A DNA stretch of 64,000 nucleotides, taken from Agrostemma githago (taxonomy: Eukaryota; Streptophyta; Magnoliopsida; Caryophyllales; Caryophyllaceae). A program made the translations under genes and the position numbers. The DNA is taken from contig OY288242.1 of the NCBI GenBank assembly GCA_958450325.1, positions 26,604,474-26,668,473 on the forward strand, in the 5' to 3' direction. The notes under the pieces were generated by a model, which searched no databases, had not been told where the DNA came from, and saw nothing but the letters and a program-made list of their open reading frames with translations. The first letter of the stretch is position 1. Every line of letters starts with the position of its first letter. This document shows, piece by piece, positions 27,101 through 38,423 of the stretch.

Positions 27101-30100
27101 CTGCCTACCCTGAGGTAGACATAGGGACTTATGGTTCGGCGCATGGGGCCCGGCCTGACCCTGGCTTCTTGCCGAAGTCCAGGGGGCCTGCCCCCAGCCT
27201 GCCCAGAGGTACGTAGAGGGACTTATGATTCGGCGCATGGGGCCCGGCCTGACCCTGGCTTCTTGCCGAAGTCTAGGGGGCCTGCCCCCTGCCTGCCCAG
27301 AGGTAGGCAGAGGGACTTATGATTCGGCGTATGGGGCCCGGCCTGACCCTGGCTTCTGGTCGAAGTCCAGGGGGCTTGCCCCCTGCTTGCCCATAGGTAG
27401 GCAGCGGGACTTATGATTCGGAGTATGGGGCCCGGCCTGACCCCGACTTCTGGTCGAAGTCTAGGGGGCCTGCCCCCTGCCTGCCCAGAGGTAGGCAGAG
27501 GGACTTATGGTTCGGCACATGGGGCCTGGCCTGACTCTGGCTTCTCGCCGAAGTCCAGGGGGCCTGCCCCCTGCCTGCATAGAGGTAGCCAGAGGGATTT
27601 ATGATTCGGCGCATGGGGCCCGACCTGACCCTGGCTTCTGGTCGAAGTCCAGGGGGCCTGCCCCCTGCCTACCCTGAGGTAGACAGAGGGACATATGGTT
27701 CGGCGCATGGGGCCCGGCCTGACCCTGGCTTCTTGCCGAAGTCCAGGGGGCCTGCCCCCTGCCTGACCAGTTACGTAGAGGGACTTATGATTCGGCGCAT
27801 GGGGCCCGGCCTAACCCTGGCTTCTTGCCGAAGTCTAGGGGGCCTGCCCCCTGCCTGCCCTGAGGTAGACAGAGGGACTTATGGTTCGGCGCATGGGGCC
27901 CGGCCTGACCCTGGCTTCTTGCCGAAGTCCAGGGGGCCTGCCCCCTGCCTGCCTAGAGGTAGGCAGAGGGAATTATGGTTCGGCACATGGGGCACGGCCT
28001 GACCCTGGCTTCTTGCCAAAGTCCAGGGGGCCTGCCCCCTGCCTGCCCAGAGGTACGTAGAGAGACTTATGATTCGGCGAATGGGGCCCGGCCTGACCCT
28101 GGCTTCTTGCCGAAGTCTAGGGGGCCTGCCCCATGCCTGCCCAGAGGTAGGCAGAGGGACTTATGATTCGGCGTATGGGGCCCGACCTGACCCTGGCTTC
28201 AGATCGAAGTCCAGGGGGCCTGCCCCTTGCCTGCTCAGAGGTAGGCAGAGGGACTTATGGTTCGGCACATGGGGCCCGGCCTGACCCTGGCTTCTGGTCG
28301 AAGTCCAGGGGGACTGCCCCCTACCTGCCCAGAGGTAGGCAGAGGGACTTATGGTACGGCGCATGGGGCCTGGCCTGACCCTGGCTTCTTGCCGAAGTCC
28401 AGGGGGCCTGCCCCCTGCCTGCCTAGAAGTAGGCAGAGGGATTTATGATTCGGCGCATGGGGCCCGGCCTGACCCTGGCTTCTGGTCGAAGTCCAGTGGG
28501 CCTGCCCCCTGCCTGTCCTGATGTAGATAGATGGACTTATGGTTCGGCGCATGGGGCCCGCCTGACCCTGGCTCCTGGTCGAAGTCCAGGGGGCCTGCCC
28601 CCTGCCTGCCCTGAGGTAGACAGAGGGACTTATGGTTCGGCGCATGGGGCCCGGCCTGACTCTGACTTCTGGTCGAAGTCCAGGGGGCCTGCCCCCTGCC
28701 TACCCTGATGTAGACATAGGGACTTATGGTTCGGCGCATGGGGCCCGGCCTGAACCTGGCTTCTTGCCGAAGTCCAGGGGGCCTGCCCCCAGCCTGCCCA
28801 GAGGTACGTAGAGGGACTTATGATTCGGCGCATGGGGCCCGGCCTGACCCTGGCTTCTTGCCGAAGTCTAGGGGGCCTGCCCCCTGCCTGCCCAGAGGTA
28901 GGCAGAGGGAGTTATGATTCGGCGTATGGGGCCCGACCTGACCCTGGCTTCTGGTCGAAGTCCAGGGGGCTTGCCCCCTGCTTGCCCATAGGTAGGCAGC
29001 GGGACTTATGATTCGGAGTATGGGGCCCGGCCTGACCCCGACTTCTGGTCGAAGTCTAGGGGGCCTGCCCCCTGCCTGCCCAGAGGTAGGCAGAGGGACT
29101 TATGGTTCGGCACATGGGGCCTGGCCTGACTCTGGCTTCTCGCCGAAGTCCAGGGGGCCTGCCCCCTGCCTGCACAGAGGTAGGCAGAGGGATTTATGAT
29201 TCGGCGCATGGGGCCCGACCTGACCCTGGCTTCTGGTCGAAGTCCAGGGGGCCTGCCCCCTGCCTACCCTGAGGTAGACAGAGGGACATATGGTTCGGCG
29301 TATGGGGCCCGGCCTGACCCTGGCTTCTTGCCGAAGTCCAGGGGGCCTGCCCCCTGCCTGACCAGTTACGTAGAGGGACTTATGATTCGGCGCATGGGGC
29401 CCGGCCTAACCCTGGCTTCTTGCCGAAGTCTAGGGGGCCTGCTCCCTGCCTGCCCTGAGGTAGACAAAGGGACTTATGGTTCGGCGCATGGGGCCCGGCC
29501 TGACCCTGGCTTCTTGCCGAAGTCCAGGGGGCCTGCCCCCTGCCTGCCTAGAGGTAGGCAGAGGGAATTATGGTTCGGCACATGGGGCACGGCCTGACCC
29601 TGGCTTCTTGCCAAAGTCCAGGGGGCCTGCCCCCTGCCTGCCCAGAGGTACGTAGAGAGACTTATGATTCGGCGCATGGGGCCCGGCCTGACCCTGGCTT
29701 CTTGCCGAAGTCTAGGGGGCCTGCCCCATGCCTGCCCAGAGGTAGGCAGAGGGACTTATGATTCGGCGTATGGGGCCCGACTTGACCCTGGCTTCAGATC
29801 GAAGTCCAGGGGGCCTGCCCCTTGCCTGCTCAGAGGTAGGCAGAGGGACTTATGGTTCGGCACATGGGGCCCGGCCTGACCCTGGCTTCTTGCCGAAGTC
29901 CAGGGGGCCTGCCCCCTGCCTGCTCAGACGTACGTAGAGGGACTTATGATTCGGCGCATGGGGCCCGGCCTGACCCTGGCTTCTTGCCGAAGTCCAGAGG
30001 GCCTGCCCCCTGCCTGCCCAGAGGTAGGTAGAGGGACTTATGATTCGGCGTATGGGGCACGGCCTGAACCTGGCTTATGGTCGAAATCCTGGGGGCTTGC

Positions 30101-33100
30101 CCCCTGCTTGCCAATAGGTAGGCATCAGGACTTATGATTCGGCGTATGGGGCCCGGCCTGACCCCGGCTTCTGGTCGAAGTCCAGGGGGCCTGCCCCCTG
30201 CCTGCCCTGAGGTAGACAGAGGGACTTATGGTTCGGCGCATGGGGCCCGGCCTGACTCTGACTTCTGGTCGAAGTCCAGGGGGCCTGCCCCCTGCCTACC
30301 CTGAGGTAGACATAGGGACTTATGGTTCGGCGCATGGGGCCCGGCCTGACCCTGGCTTCTTGCCAAAGTCCAGGGGGCCTGCCCCCAGCCTGCCCAGAGG
30401 TACGTAGAGGGACTTATGATTCGGCGCATGGGGCCCGGCCTGACCCTGGCTTCTTGCCGAAGTCTAGGGGGCCTGCCCCCTGCCTGCCCAGAGGTAGGCA
30501 GAGGGACTTATGATTCGGCGTATGGGGCCCGGCCTGACCCTGGCTTCTGGTCGAAGTCCAGGGGGCTTGCCCCCTGCTTGCCCATAGGTAGGCAGCGGGA
30601 CTTATGATTCGGAGTATGGGGCCCGGCCTGACCCCGACTTCTAGTCGAAGTCTAGGGGGCCTGCCCCCTGCCTGCCCAGAGGTAGGCAGAGGGACTTATG
30701 GTTCGGCACATGGGGCCTGGCCTGACTCTGGCTTCTCGCCGAAGTCCAGGGGGCCTGCCCCCTGCCTGCACAGAGGTAGGCAGAGGGATTTATGATTCGG
30801 CGCATGGGGCCCGACCTGACCCTGGCTTCTGGTCGAAGTCCAGGGGGCCTGCCCCCTGCCTACCCTGAGGTAGACAGAGGGACATATGGTTCGGCGCATG
30901 GGGCCCGGCCTGACCCTGGCTTCTTGCCGAAGTCCAGGGGGCCTGCCCCCTGCCTGACCAGTTACGTAGAGGGACTTATGATTCGGCGCATGGGGCCCGG
31001 CCTAACCCTGGCTTCTTGCCGAAGTCTAGGGGGCCTGCCCCCTGCCTGCCCTGAGGTAGACAGAGGGACTTATGGTTCGGCGCATGGGGCCCGGCCTGAC
31101 CCTGGCTTCTTGCCGAAGTCCAGGGGGCCTGCCCCCTGCCTGCCTAGAGGTAGGCAGAGGGAATTATGGTTCGGCACATGGGGCACGGCCTGACCCTGGC
31201 TTCTTGCCAAAGTCCAGGGGGCCTGCCCCCTGCCTGCCCAGAGGTACGTAGAGAGACTTATGATTCGGCGCATGGGGCCCGGCCTGACCCTGGCTTCTTG
31301 CCGAAGTCTAGGGGGCCTGCCCCATGCCTGCCCAAAGGTAGGCAGAGGGACTTATGGTTCGGCGCATGGGGCCCGGCCTGACCCTAGCTTCTTGCCGAAG
31401 TCTAGGGGGCCTGCCCCCTGCCTGACCAGTTACGTAGAGGGACTTATGATTCGGCGCATGGGGCCCGGCCTGACCCTGACTTCTTGCCGAAGTCCAGAGG
31501 GCCTGCCCCCTGCCTGCCCAGAGGTAGGTAGAGGGACTTATGATTCGGCGTATGGGGCACGGCCTGAACCTGGCTTATGGTCGAAATCCTGGGGGCTTGC
31601 CCCCTGCTTGCCAATAGGTAGGCATCGGGACTTATGATTCGGCGTATGGGGCCCGGCCTGACCCCGGCTTCTGGTCGAAGTCCAGGGGGCCTGCCCCCTG
31701 CCTGCCCTGAGGTAGACAGAGGGACTTATGGTTCGGCGCATGGGGCCCGGCCTGACTCTGACTTCTGGTCGAAGTCCAGGGGGCCTGCCCCCTGCCTACC
31801 CTGAGGTAGACATAGGGACTTATGGTTCGGCGCATGGGGCCCGGCCTGACCCTGGCTTCTTGCCGAAGTCCAGGGGGCCTGCCCCCAGCCTGCCCAGAGG
31901 TACGTAGAGGGACTTATGATTCGGCGCATGGGGCCCGGCCTGACCCTGGCTTCTTGCCGAAGTCTAGGGGGCCTGCCCCCTGCCTGCCCAGAGGTAGGCA
32001 GAGGGACTTATGATTCGGCGTATGGGGCCCGGCCTGACCCTGGCTTCTGGTCGAAGTCCAGGGGGCTTGCCCCCTGCTTGCCCATAGGTAGGCAGCGGGA
32101 CTTATGATTCGGAGTATGGGGCCCGGCCTGACCCCGACTTCTGGTCGAAGTCTAGGGGGCCTGCCCCCTGCCTGCCCAGAGGTAGGCAGAGGGACTTATG
32201 GTTCGGCACATGGGGCCTGGCCTGACTCTGGCTTCTCGCCGAAGTCCAGGGGGCCTGCCCCCTGCCTGCACAGAGGTAGGCAGAGGGATTTATGATTCGG
32301 CGCATGGGGCCCGACCTGACCCTGGCTTCTGGTCGAAGTCCAGGGGGCCTGCCCCCTGCCTACCCTGAGGTAGACAGAGGGACATATGGTTCGGCGCATG
32401 GGGCCCGGCCTGACCCTGGCTTCTTGCCGAAGTCCAGGGGGCCTGCCCCCTGCCTGACCAGTTACGTAGAGGGACTTATGATTCGGCGCATGGGGCCCGG
32501 CCTAACCCTGGCTTCTTGCCGAAGTCTAGGGGGCCTGCCCCCTGCCTGCCCTGAGGTAGACAGAGGGACTTATGGTTCGGCGCATGGGGCCCGGCCTGAC
32601 CCTGGCTTCTTGCCGAAGTCCAGGGGGCCTGCCCCCTGCCTGCCTAGAGGTAGGCAGAGGGAATTATGGTTCGGCACATGGGGCACGGCCTGACCCTGGC
32701 TTCTTGCCAAAGTCCAGGGGGCCTGCCCCCTGCCTGCCCAGAGGTACGTAGAGAGACTTATGATTCGGCGCATGGGGCCCGGCCTGACCCTGGCTTCTTG
32801 CCGAAGTCTAGGGGGCCTGCCCCATGCCTGCCCAGAGGTAGGCAGAGGGACTTATGATTCGGCGTATGGGGCCCGACCTGACCCTGGCTTCAGATCGAAG
32901 TCCAGGGGGCCTGCCCCTTGCCTGCTCAGAGGTAGGCAGAGGGACTTATGGTTCGGCACATGGGGCCCGGCCTGACCCTGGCTTCTTGCCGAAGTCCAGG
33001 GGGCCTGCCCCTTGCCTGCTCAGACGTACGTAGAGGGACTTATGATTCGGCGCATGGGGCCCGGCCTGACCCTGGCTTCTTGCCGAAGTCCAGAGGGCCT

Positions 33101-33240
33101 GCCCCCTGCCTGCCCAGAGGTAGGTAGAGGGACTTATGATTCGGCGTATGGGGCACGGCCTGAACCTGGCTTATGGTCGAAATCCTGGGGGCTTGCCCCC
33201 TGCTTGCCAATAGGTAGGCATCAGGACTTATGATTCGGCG
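21104..33240. repeat. Higher-order repeat block with units of about 1.5-1.8 kb
   Basis: A rare monomer carrying GATTCGGAGTATGG occurs near 22327, 24110, 27413, 29008, 30604 and 32104. The spacings are 1783, 3303, 1595, 1596 and 1500 bp, close to 19, 35, 17, 17 and 16 monomers. Surrounding variants, such as the short CTGACCAGTTACGTAGAGGG monomer and the GGGACATATGG monomer, repeat in the same order. Neighbouring units are nearly identical, much more so than the monomers within a unit. This is the usual sign of recent homogenisation of whole multimers. Confidence 0.88.
24790..26212. repeat. 712-bp tandem duplication inside the satellite
   Basis: The stretch from about 24790 recurs at an offset of 712 bp. 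The copies share a GGGTCGGGCCTGACC monomer (25070, 25782), a GATTCGATGTATGG monomer (25141, 25853) and the deleted-monomer junction CTGCCTGCCGCCCGGCCTG (about 25303, 26015). The length 712 is not a multiple of 94 because the unit contains shortened monomers. The same GATTCGATGTATGG and junction block occurs at 15237-15410 and 20862-21030, so it is an older cassette that spread. Confidence 0.85.
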
Positions 33241-35270
33241 TATGGGGCCCGGCCTGCCCCCTGCCTGCCCAGAGGTTGGCAGAGGGACTTATGGTTTGGC
33301 GCATGGGGCCTGGCCTGACCCTGGCTTCTTTCCGAAGTCCAGGGGGCCAGCCCCCTGCTTGCCCAGAGGTAGGCAGAGGGATTTATGATTCGGCGCATGG
33401 GGCCCGACCTGACCCTGGCTTCTTGCCGAAGTCCAGGGGGCCTGCCCCCTGCCTGCCCAGAGGTAGGCAGAGGGACTTATGGTTCGGCACATGGGGCCCG
33501 GCCTGACCCTGGCTTCTTGCCGAAGTCCAGGGGGCCTGCCCCCTGCCTGCCCAGAGGTAGGCAGAGGGACTTATGATTCGGCGCATGGGGCCCGGCCTGA
33601 CCCTGGCTTCTTGCCGAAGTCCAGGGGGACTGCCCCCTGCCTGCCCAGAGATAGGCAGAGGGACTTATGGTTCGGTGTATGTGGCCCGGCTTGACCCTGG
33701 CTTCTGGTCGAAGTCCAGGGGGCTTGCCCCCTGCCTGCCCAGAGGTAGGCAGAGGGACTTATGGTTTGGCGCATGGGGCCTGGCCTGACCCTGGCTTCTT
33801 TCCGAAGTCCAGGGGGCCAGCCCCCTGCCTGCCCAGAGGTAGGCAGAGGGATTTATTATTCGGCGCATGGGGCCCGACCTGACCCTGGCTTCTTGCCGAA
33901 GTCCAGGGGGCCTGCCCCTGCCTGCCTAGAGGTAGGCAGAGGGACTTATGATTCGTCGCATGGGGCCCGGCCTGACCCTGGCTTCTTGCCAAAGTCCAGG
34001 GGGCCTGCCCCCTGCCTGCCTAGAGGTATGCAGAGGGACTTATGGTTCGGCGTATGGGGCCCGACCTGACCCTGGTTTCTGATCGAAGTCCAGGGGGACT
34101 GCCCCTTGCCTGCCCAGAGGTAGTCAGAGGGACTTATGGTTCGGCACATGGGGCCCGGCCTGACCCTGGCTTCTTGCCAAAGTCCAGGGGGCCTGCCCCC
34201 TGCCTGCCTAGAGGTAGGCAAAGGGACTTATGATTCGTCGCATGGGGCCCGGCCTGACCCTGACTTCTTGCCGAAGTCTAGGGGGCCTGCCCCCTGCCTG
34301 CCCAGAGGTAGGCAGAGGGACTTATGATTCGGCGTATGGGGCCCGGCCTGACCCTGGCTTCTGGTCGAAGTCTAGGGGGCTTGCCCCCTGCTTGCCCATA
34401 GGTAGGCAGCGGGACTTATGATTCGGCGTATGGGGCCCGGCCTGACCCCGGCTTCCTGGTCGAAGTCTAGGGGGCCTGCCCCCTGCCTGCCCAGAGGTAG
34501 GCAGAGGGACTTATGGTTCGGCACATGGGGCCCGGCCTGACCCTGGCTTCTTGCCGAAGTCCAGGGGGCCTGCCCCCTGCCTGCCCAGAGGTAGGCAGAG
34601 GGACTTATGATTCGGCGCATGGGGCCCGGCCTGACCCTGGCTTCTTGCCGAAGTCCAGGGGGACTGCCCCCTGCCTGCTTAGAGGTAGGCAGAGGGACTT
34701 ATGATTCGGCGCATGGGGTCCGGCCTGACCCTGACTTCTGGTCGAAGTCTAGGGGGCCTGCCCCCTGCCTGCCCAGAGGTAGGCAGAGGGACTTATTGTT
34801 TGGCGCATGGGGCCTGGCCTGACCCTGGCTTCTTGCCGAAGTCCAGGGGGCCAGCCCCCTGCCTGCCCAGAGGTAGGCAGAGGGATTTATGATTCGGCGC
34901 ATGGGGCCCGACCTGACCCTGGCTTCTGGTCGAAGTGCAGGGGGCCTGCCCCCTGCCTGCCCTGAGGTAGACAGAGGGACTTATGGTTCGGCGCATGGGG
35001 CCCGGCCTGACCCTGGCTTCTTGCCGATGTCCAAGGGGCCTGCCCCCTGCCTGCCCAGAGGTAGGCAGAGGGACTTATGATTCGGCGCATGGGGCCCGGC
35101 CTGACCCTGGCTTCTGGTCGAAGGGGCCTGCCCCCTGCCTGCTTAGAGGTAGGCAGAGGGACTTATGATTCGGCGCATGGGGTCCGGCCTGACCCTGACT
35201 TCTGGTCGAAGTCCAGGGGGCCTGCCTCCTGCCTGCCCAGAGGTAGGCTGAGGGACTTATGGTTCGTACA

Positions 35271-35459
35271 AGGCTAAATCTGTATCAATCCTTGTTTTTC
35301 GTTGGGGGGTCTACTTTCCCTAGATTTTGCAACAGGGGCTCCTCCCCTATTGCCCCCTACCCATTAGCTGTGAGAGTAATGAATAGGTGATGGGTAAATA
35401 TTAATCTTTTCTTCGTAGAATTCCACATGGTGGTTGACGGACCTAGGTGGTCTCTGCAG
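35271..35459. other. Spacer between the two tandem arrays
   Basis: Mixed-composition sequence after the last truncated satellite monomer. It includes a C-rich patch (GGGGCTCCTCCCCTATTGCC) and an AT-rich stretch before the next array. No gene, motif or mobile-element end was recognised. Confidence 0.6.
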
Positions 35460-36040
35460 GCATCGAGGTTGAGCCGTACGTCGGCTGGGCAGCATCTTGG
35501 CCGAGCCGTAAGTCGGTAGGGCCGAGCCGTAAGTCAGCAGGGCAAACCGTAATTCGGCATGGCAACATCTTTGCCGAGCCGTAAGTCGGTAGGGGCGAGC
35601 CGTAAGTTTGCTTGGCGAACCTTAAATTGGCAGGGCAACATCTTGGCCGAGCCGTAAGTCGGCAGGGTGAACCGTAAATCGACAGGGCAACATCTTGGAC
35701 GAGCCGTAAGTCGGCTGGGCAGCATCTTGGCCGAGCCGTAAGTAGGTAGGGCCAAGCCGTAAGTCGGCAGGGTGTACCGTAAATCGGCAGGGAACATCTT
35801 TGCCGAGCCGTAAGTCGGTAGGCCGAGCCGTAAGTCGGCAGGGCGAACCGTAAATCGGCAGGGCAACATCTTGGCCGAGGCGTAAGTCGGTAGGGCTGAG
35901 CCGTAAGTTGGCAGGGCGAACCGTAAATCGGCAGGGCAACATCTTTGCCGAGCCGTAAGTCGGTAGGGCCGAGCCGTAAGTTGGCAGGGCGAACCGTAAA
36001 TCGGCAGGGCAACATCTTGGACGAGCCGTAAGTCGGTTGG
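35460..36040. repeat. 73-bp tandem repeat of roughly 24-bp subunits
   Basis: GCCGTAAGTCGGYAGGGC-type subunits form a compound repeat. The AACATCTTKG marker recurs at 35865, 35938 and 36011, an exact 73-bp spacing. Each compound unit holds three related subunits (CCGTAAGTCGGTAGG, CCGTAAGTTGGCAGG, CCGTAAATCGGCAGG). The left part is less regular, with missing subunits and single-base indels. Overlapping minus-strand ORFs of up to 200 residues are periodic artefacts. The array is GC-rich but has no clear sequence relation to the 94-bp satellite beside it. Confidence 0.92.
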
Positions 36041-37595
36041 GTCAAGTCTCTGTCAAGCTACAAACATTTGAGCTCATTTGATACCCATTTTTTGTGACTT
36101 ATCTTCACCATTTTTCGGGTAAATTTTTTGAGGAGTTTTTTTGTCTCACAACTTCGACAAATTTTGGCTAATTTTTGTGAATTTTTTGTGGTGGGATGGA
36201 AAAATTGGATAGTTTTTGTGGCCCATTTTTTTATTGTGTAGAGTATATTCGACTCTCGCTAAATTTCATTAATTATCGCCTAATGGAGAAAGGTATAACC
36301 CCACAACTAACATAAAACCGGGTTAAGTGACCCAAATAAACACACAACAGCAAACCCACAATCAGTGGTGGAATAAGCCAGAATCCTTAAGTCCACCCCC
36401 CATGTTATAACAATGATTAACAAATTCCAAATCCGCCCCAAAGGAGTGTGCGTATGAAAAGTAGAAGTTGATAACTACCACTTGGAAGTATCAAGTTTAA
36501 AGGACCAAACTCACCATTGCTTCGTTGAACTGCATCGTGATGCTCGTCAGTGAGTCAGGATCGAGGACGTGGTCAACCATAGGTGGTTTGATCTTTAGAT
36601 TTTGTATGAGTGTCGGAGTGGGCCGGCAAGGCGGATAGACGGCTCGTGGTGACGTCAGCAATCGGAGAAGGACGTGTTCAGATGCCGTCAAAGGTATATC
36701 CGATTGTTCGTCGTTCTCGTACATAGCGTGCGATGGCTTGGTAGGAGACTGTCTCGGTCTCGGCAGGGAGGGCCGGAGATGGCCGAGAGTTTCTCGCAAA
36801 CTTTTTTTATAAATGAACCAACCATGATTGCAGTAACAAGCACCGTATGTCCTTTGAAGCTAATAGTTGTCCTTTGCCTATTCCTACGAATAATCTTGAT
36901 GTCACCCGGCTTATCTCGAATCTATGAACCGGGGGAACCTTAGAATGCGCTTTTGTCATTTCTGACTGAGACGCCCAACTCTTGAGAAAATCCAAAATCC
37001 AAAATATAGTATAAGTTGCCTGCCTGCCTCGCAATCTGACCCACGTCTTGTGAATCAGGCGCTGCTGCACGTAAGAAAGTCTGACGGAGTTGGTTCAAAC
37101 ATCCATCACAAGCGGAATACAGAGATTCTTTCCAAAGATCGTTTTGATTTGTGTTTTTGCGTAGCATTTTTGACACAAATCCCTTCATTTGCTACGAATT
37201 TTCAATAAAATATAGTAGATGTACATTCTAATGTATGACATTAAACATGGAATGAATTTGACAGGCTGACTCCGTCCTTATCTTCTCAGAAATCAGATCT
37301 GGAAACTATAGTCGCATTTCATCCTCTTTTGCAGGCAATTATTGTTCAACTAGCTTTTCCCCTTACGCACTATCTTCTAGTGGACTCCTTCCTTCACTGT
37401 ATACCCAATCAGTTTGATGGAGTCTTTGTTTTGGCTCAAAATAATTGCTTTTGAAGTTCTATTTGTTCACCGTGATGAAAAACCACAATGAACACCCATT
37501 TTCTTGTAATATGTGTCATTGATTTTTGTAGATCTATCTCCAAAATGAAGATTAGATCTGGAAAAAATTGTATTTGGGAGTGGTTGATTTTTGTG
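36041..37595. other. Gene-free AT-rich region
   Basis: About 1.5 kb with homopolymer-rich stretches (TTTTTTGTGACTTATC, AATTTTTTGAGG) and no ORF with recognisable domains. A 100-codon minus-strand ORF at 36497-36799 matches no family I know. The region may be old retrotransposon non-coding sequence, but no LTR ends were found. Confidence 0.5.
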
Positions 37596-37599
37596 GGTA

Positions 37600-38100
37600 A
37601 TTCGTGAGCACAACCGTTATCCCCACAGGCGGCGCCAAATTGTTCCGGTATGGAAACGGGTCCCTGACCCTGGGCTTCGCGGTTCTCCTCGGCCCCGGAT
37701 GCGTGCCGACGGTGATCCTGCTAGGTGAACTCCGGGCCAGGAGGAACTCCCGGGGTGGAGCCTCCGACGCCCAAGTCAGTAAAATATATGACTGAATATA
37801 GATATTTTGGGAGATAAGGGAGGTAGAGAGATAATAGGGCGGAATATGTGTGTCTTGGTTGTCCCCCTTTTCCCCTCACCCTAAGTGGGGTATTTATAGG
37901 GGAAAGGATGTAGTAGGGTGATGTCACCCATAACATTAGCATGGTGATCAGTAAAGAAGTCTCTCTGAGTCAGTTAATGACTACCCGTAAGGGGGGTCGT
38001 TTGATAGGGGTTCGGCCTCTAGGGTCGGCTAGGACCCAGTTGGGCCGTCTCAGTCCCGGGAGTCGGGCCTATGCGTTTGGGGGTTTATATCCCCCATCAT
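37600..38100. mobile_element. Possible LTR-retrotransposon fragment (non-coding)
   Basis: A GC-richer block with GGCGCCAAATTGTTCCGG near 37628, CTCCGACGCCCAAGTCAGT near 37766 and TATTTATAGGGG (TATA-like) near 37889. Similar strings occur, as I remember, in leader and LTR regions of plant gypsy-like elements. No terminal TG/CA pair or target duplication is visible, so the limits and the class are uncertain. It ends where a (TA)n tract begins. Confidence 0.3.

Positions 38101-38108
<8 letters not shown>

Positions 38109-38156
<48 letters not shown>
38109..38156. repeat. (TA)n(GA)n microsatellite
   Basis: About 28 bp of TA repeats followed by about 20 bp of GA repeats. The GA part directly abuts the terminal inverted repeat of the small element to its right. 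Confidence 0.95.
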
Positions 38157-38390
38157 GTATGTTCAAATAAGATCAACAATTTTTTTAAGTCTATATTAAA
38201 GTTACAGATGACATACGATAAAGTTCATTTGTTCAAAATTGATATGTAACTATAACATTCAGCACTTTTATCACTTCAAGTGATAAAGTGCAACTTTATC
38301 ACTCATCTCGTGTAACTTTAAGCAATTTTTGTGTAACTTTAACATTGAAACTTAGGAACTTAAAAAAGTTGTTGACCTTATTTGAACCTA

Positions 38391-38392
<2 letters not shown>
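38155..38392. mobile_element. Small TIR element (MITE) between microsatellites
   Basis: A segment of about 238 bp bounded by GTTCAAATAAGATCAACAA on the left (from 38161) and, in reverse complement, GTTCAAATAAGGTCAACAA on the right (to about 38387). There is no coding capacity; the interior is AT-rich with short direct repeats of TTTATCAC. GA/CT tracts and then TA tracts flank it symmetrically. A single-base-resolved target duplication cannot be assigned because of the microsatellites. The superfamily is unknown; (TA)n association recalls Mutator-related 'Micron' MITEs (established in rice), but that is inference. Confidence 0.75.
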
Positions 38393-38422
<30 letters not shown>

Positions 38423-38423
38423 G
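38391..38423. repeat. (CT)n(TA)n microsatellite
   Basis: CT repeats followed by GTGTATATATATATATA, separating the small TIR element from the larger one to the right. It mirrors the arrangement at 38109-38156. Confidence 0.9.

Larger units (their letters stand above)
1..35270. repeat. 94-bp GC-rich satellite DNA array (about 375 monomers)
   Basis: Head-to-tail array of a 94-bp unit. A typical monomer has 64 G/C of 94 by hand count, against AT-rich flanks, and four CpG sites. Landmarks per unit are GGCCTGACCCTGGCTTCT, CAGGGGGCCTGCCCCCTG, AGGTAGGCAGAGGGACTTAT and TTCGGCGCATGGGG. Variants differ at the TTGCC/TGGTC/TGATC block and the GGCAGAGGG/CGTAGAGGG/GACAGAGGG/TGCAGAGGG block, and they recur in fixed orders (higher-order repeats). 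Because 94 is not a multiple of three and stops are rare, every frame yields short repetitive ORFs of 60-180 residues. These are artefacts. The array enters from the left edge and ends in a truncated monomer near 35268. No transcription signal was recognised. Confidence 0.97.

Noticed and set aside
1..35270. CRISPR-like regular repeats
   Set aside because: There are no unique spacers; the whole 94-bp unit is repeated, and the sequence is from a plant nucleus.
73..35277. Hundreds of overlapping 60-180-residue frames on both strands in the satellite
   Set aside because: They recur every 94 bp, exist in several frames at once, and change phase with each unit (94 = 3 x 31 + 1). They are the product of a stop-poor, GC-rich repeat, not genes.
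35443..36045. 200-residue repetitive frame on the minus strand
   Set aside because: Covers exactly the 73-bp array, and other frames of the same strand are equally open. Periodic artefact.
36497..36799. 100-residue minus-strand frame
   Set aside because: No recognised domain, no regulatory context, and opposite-strand frames overlap it. Left as unannotated sequence.
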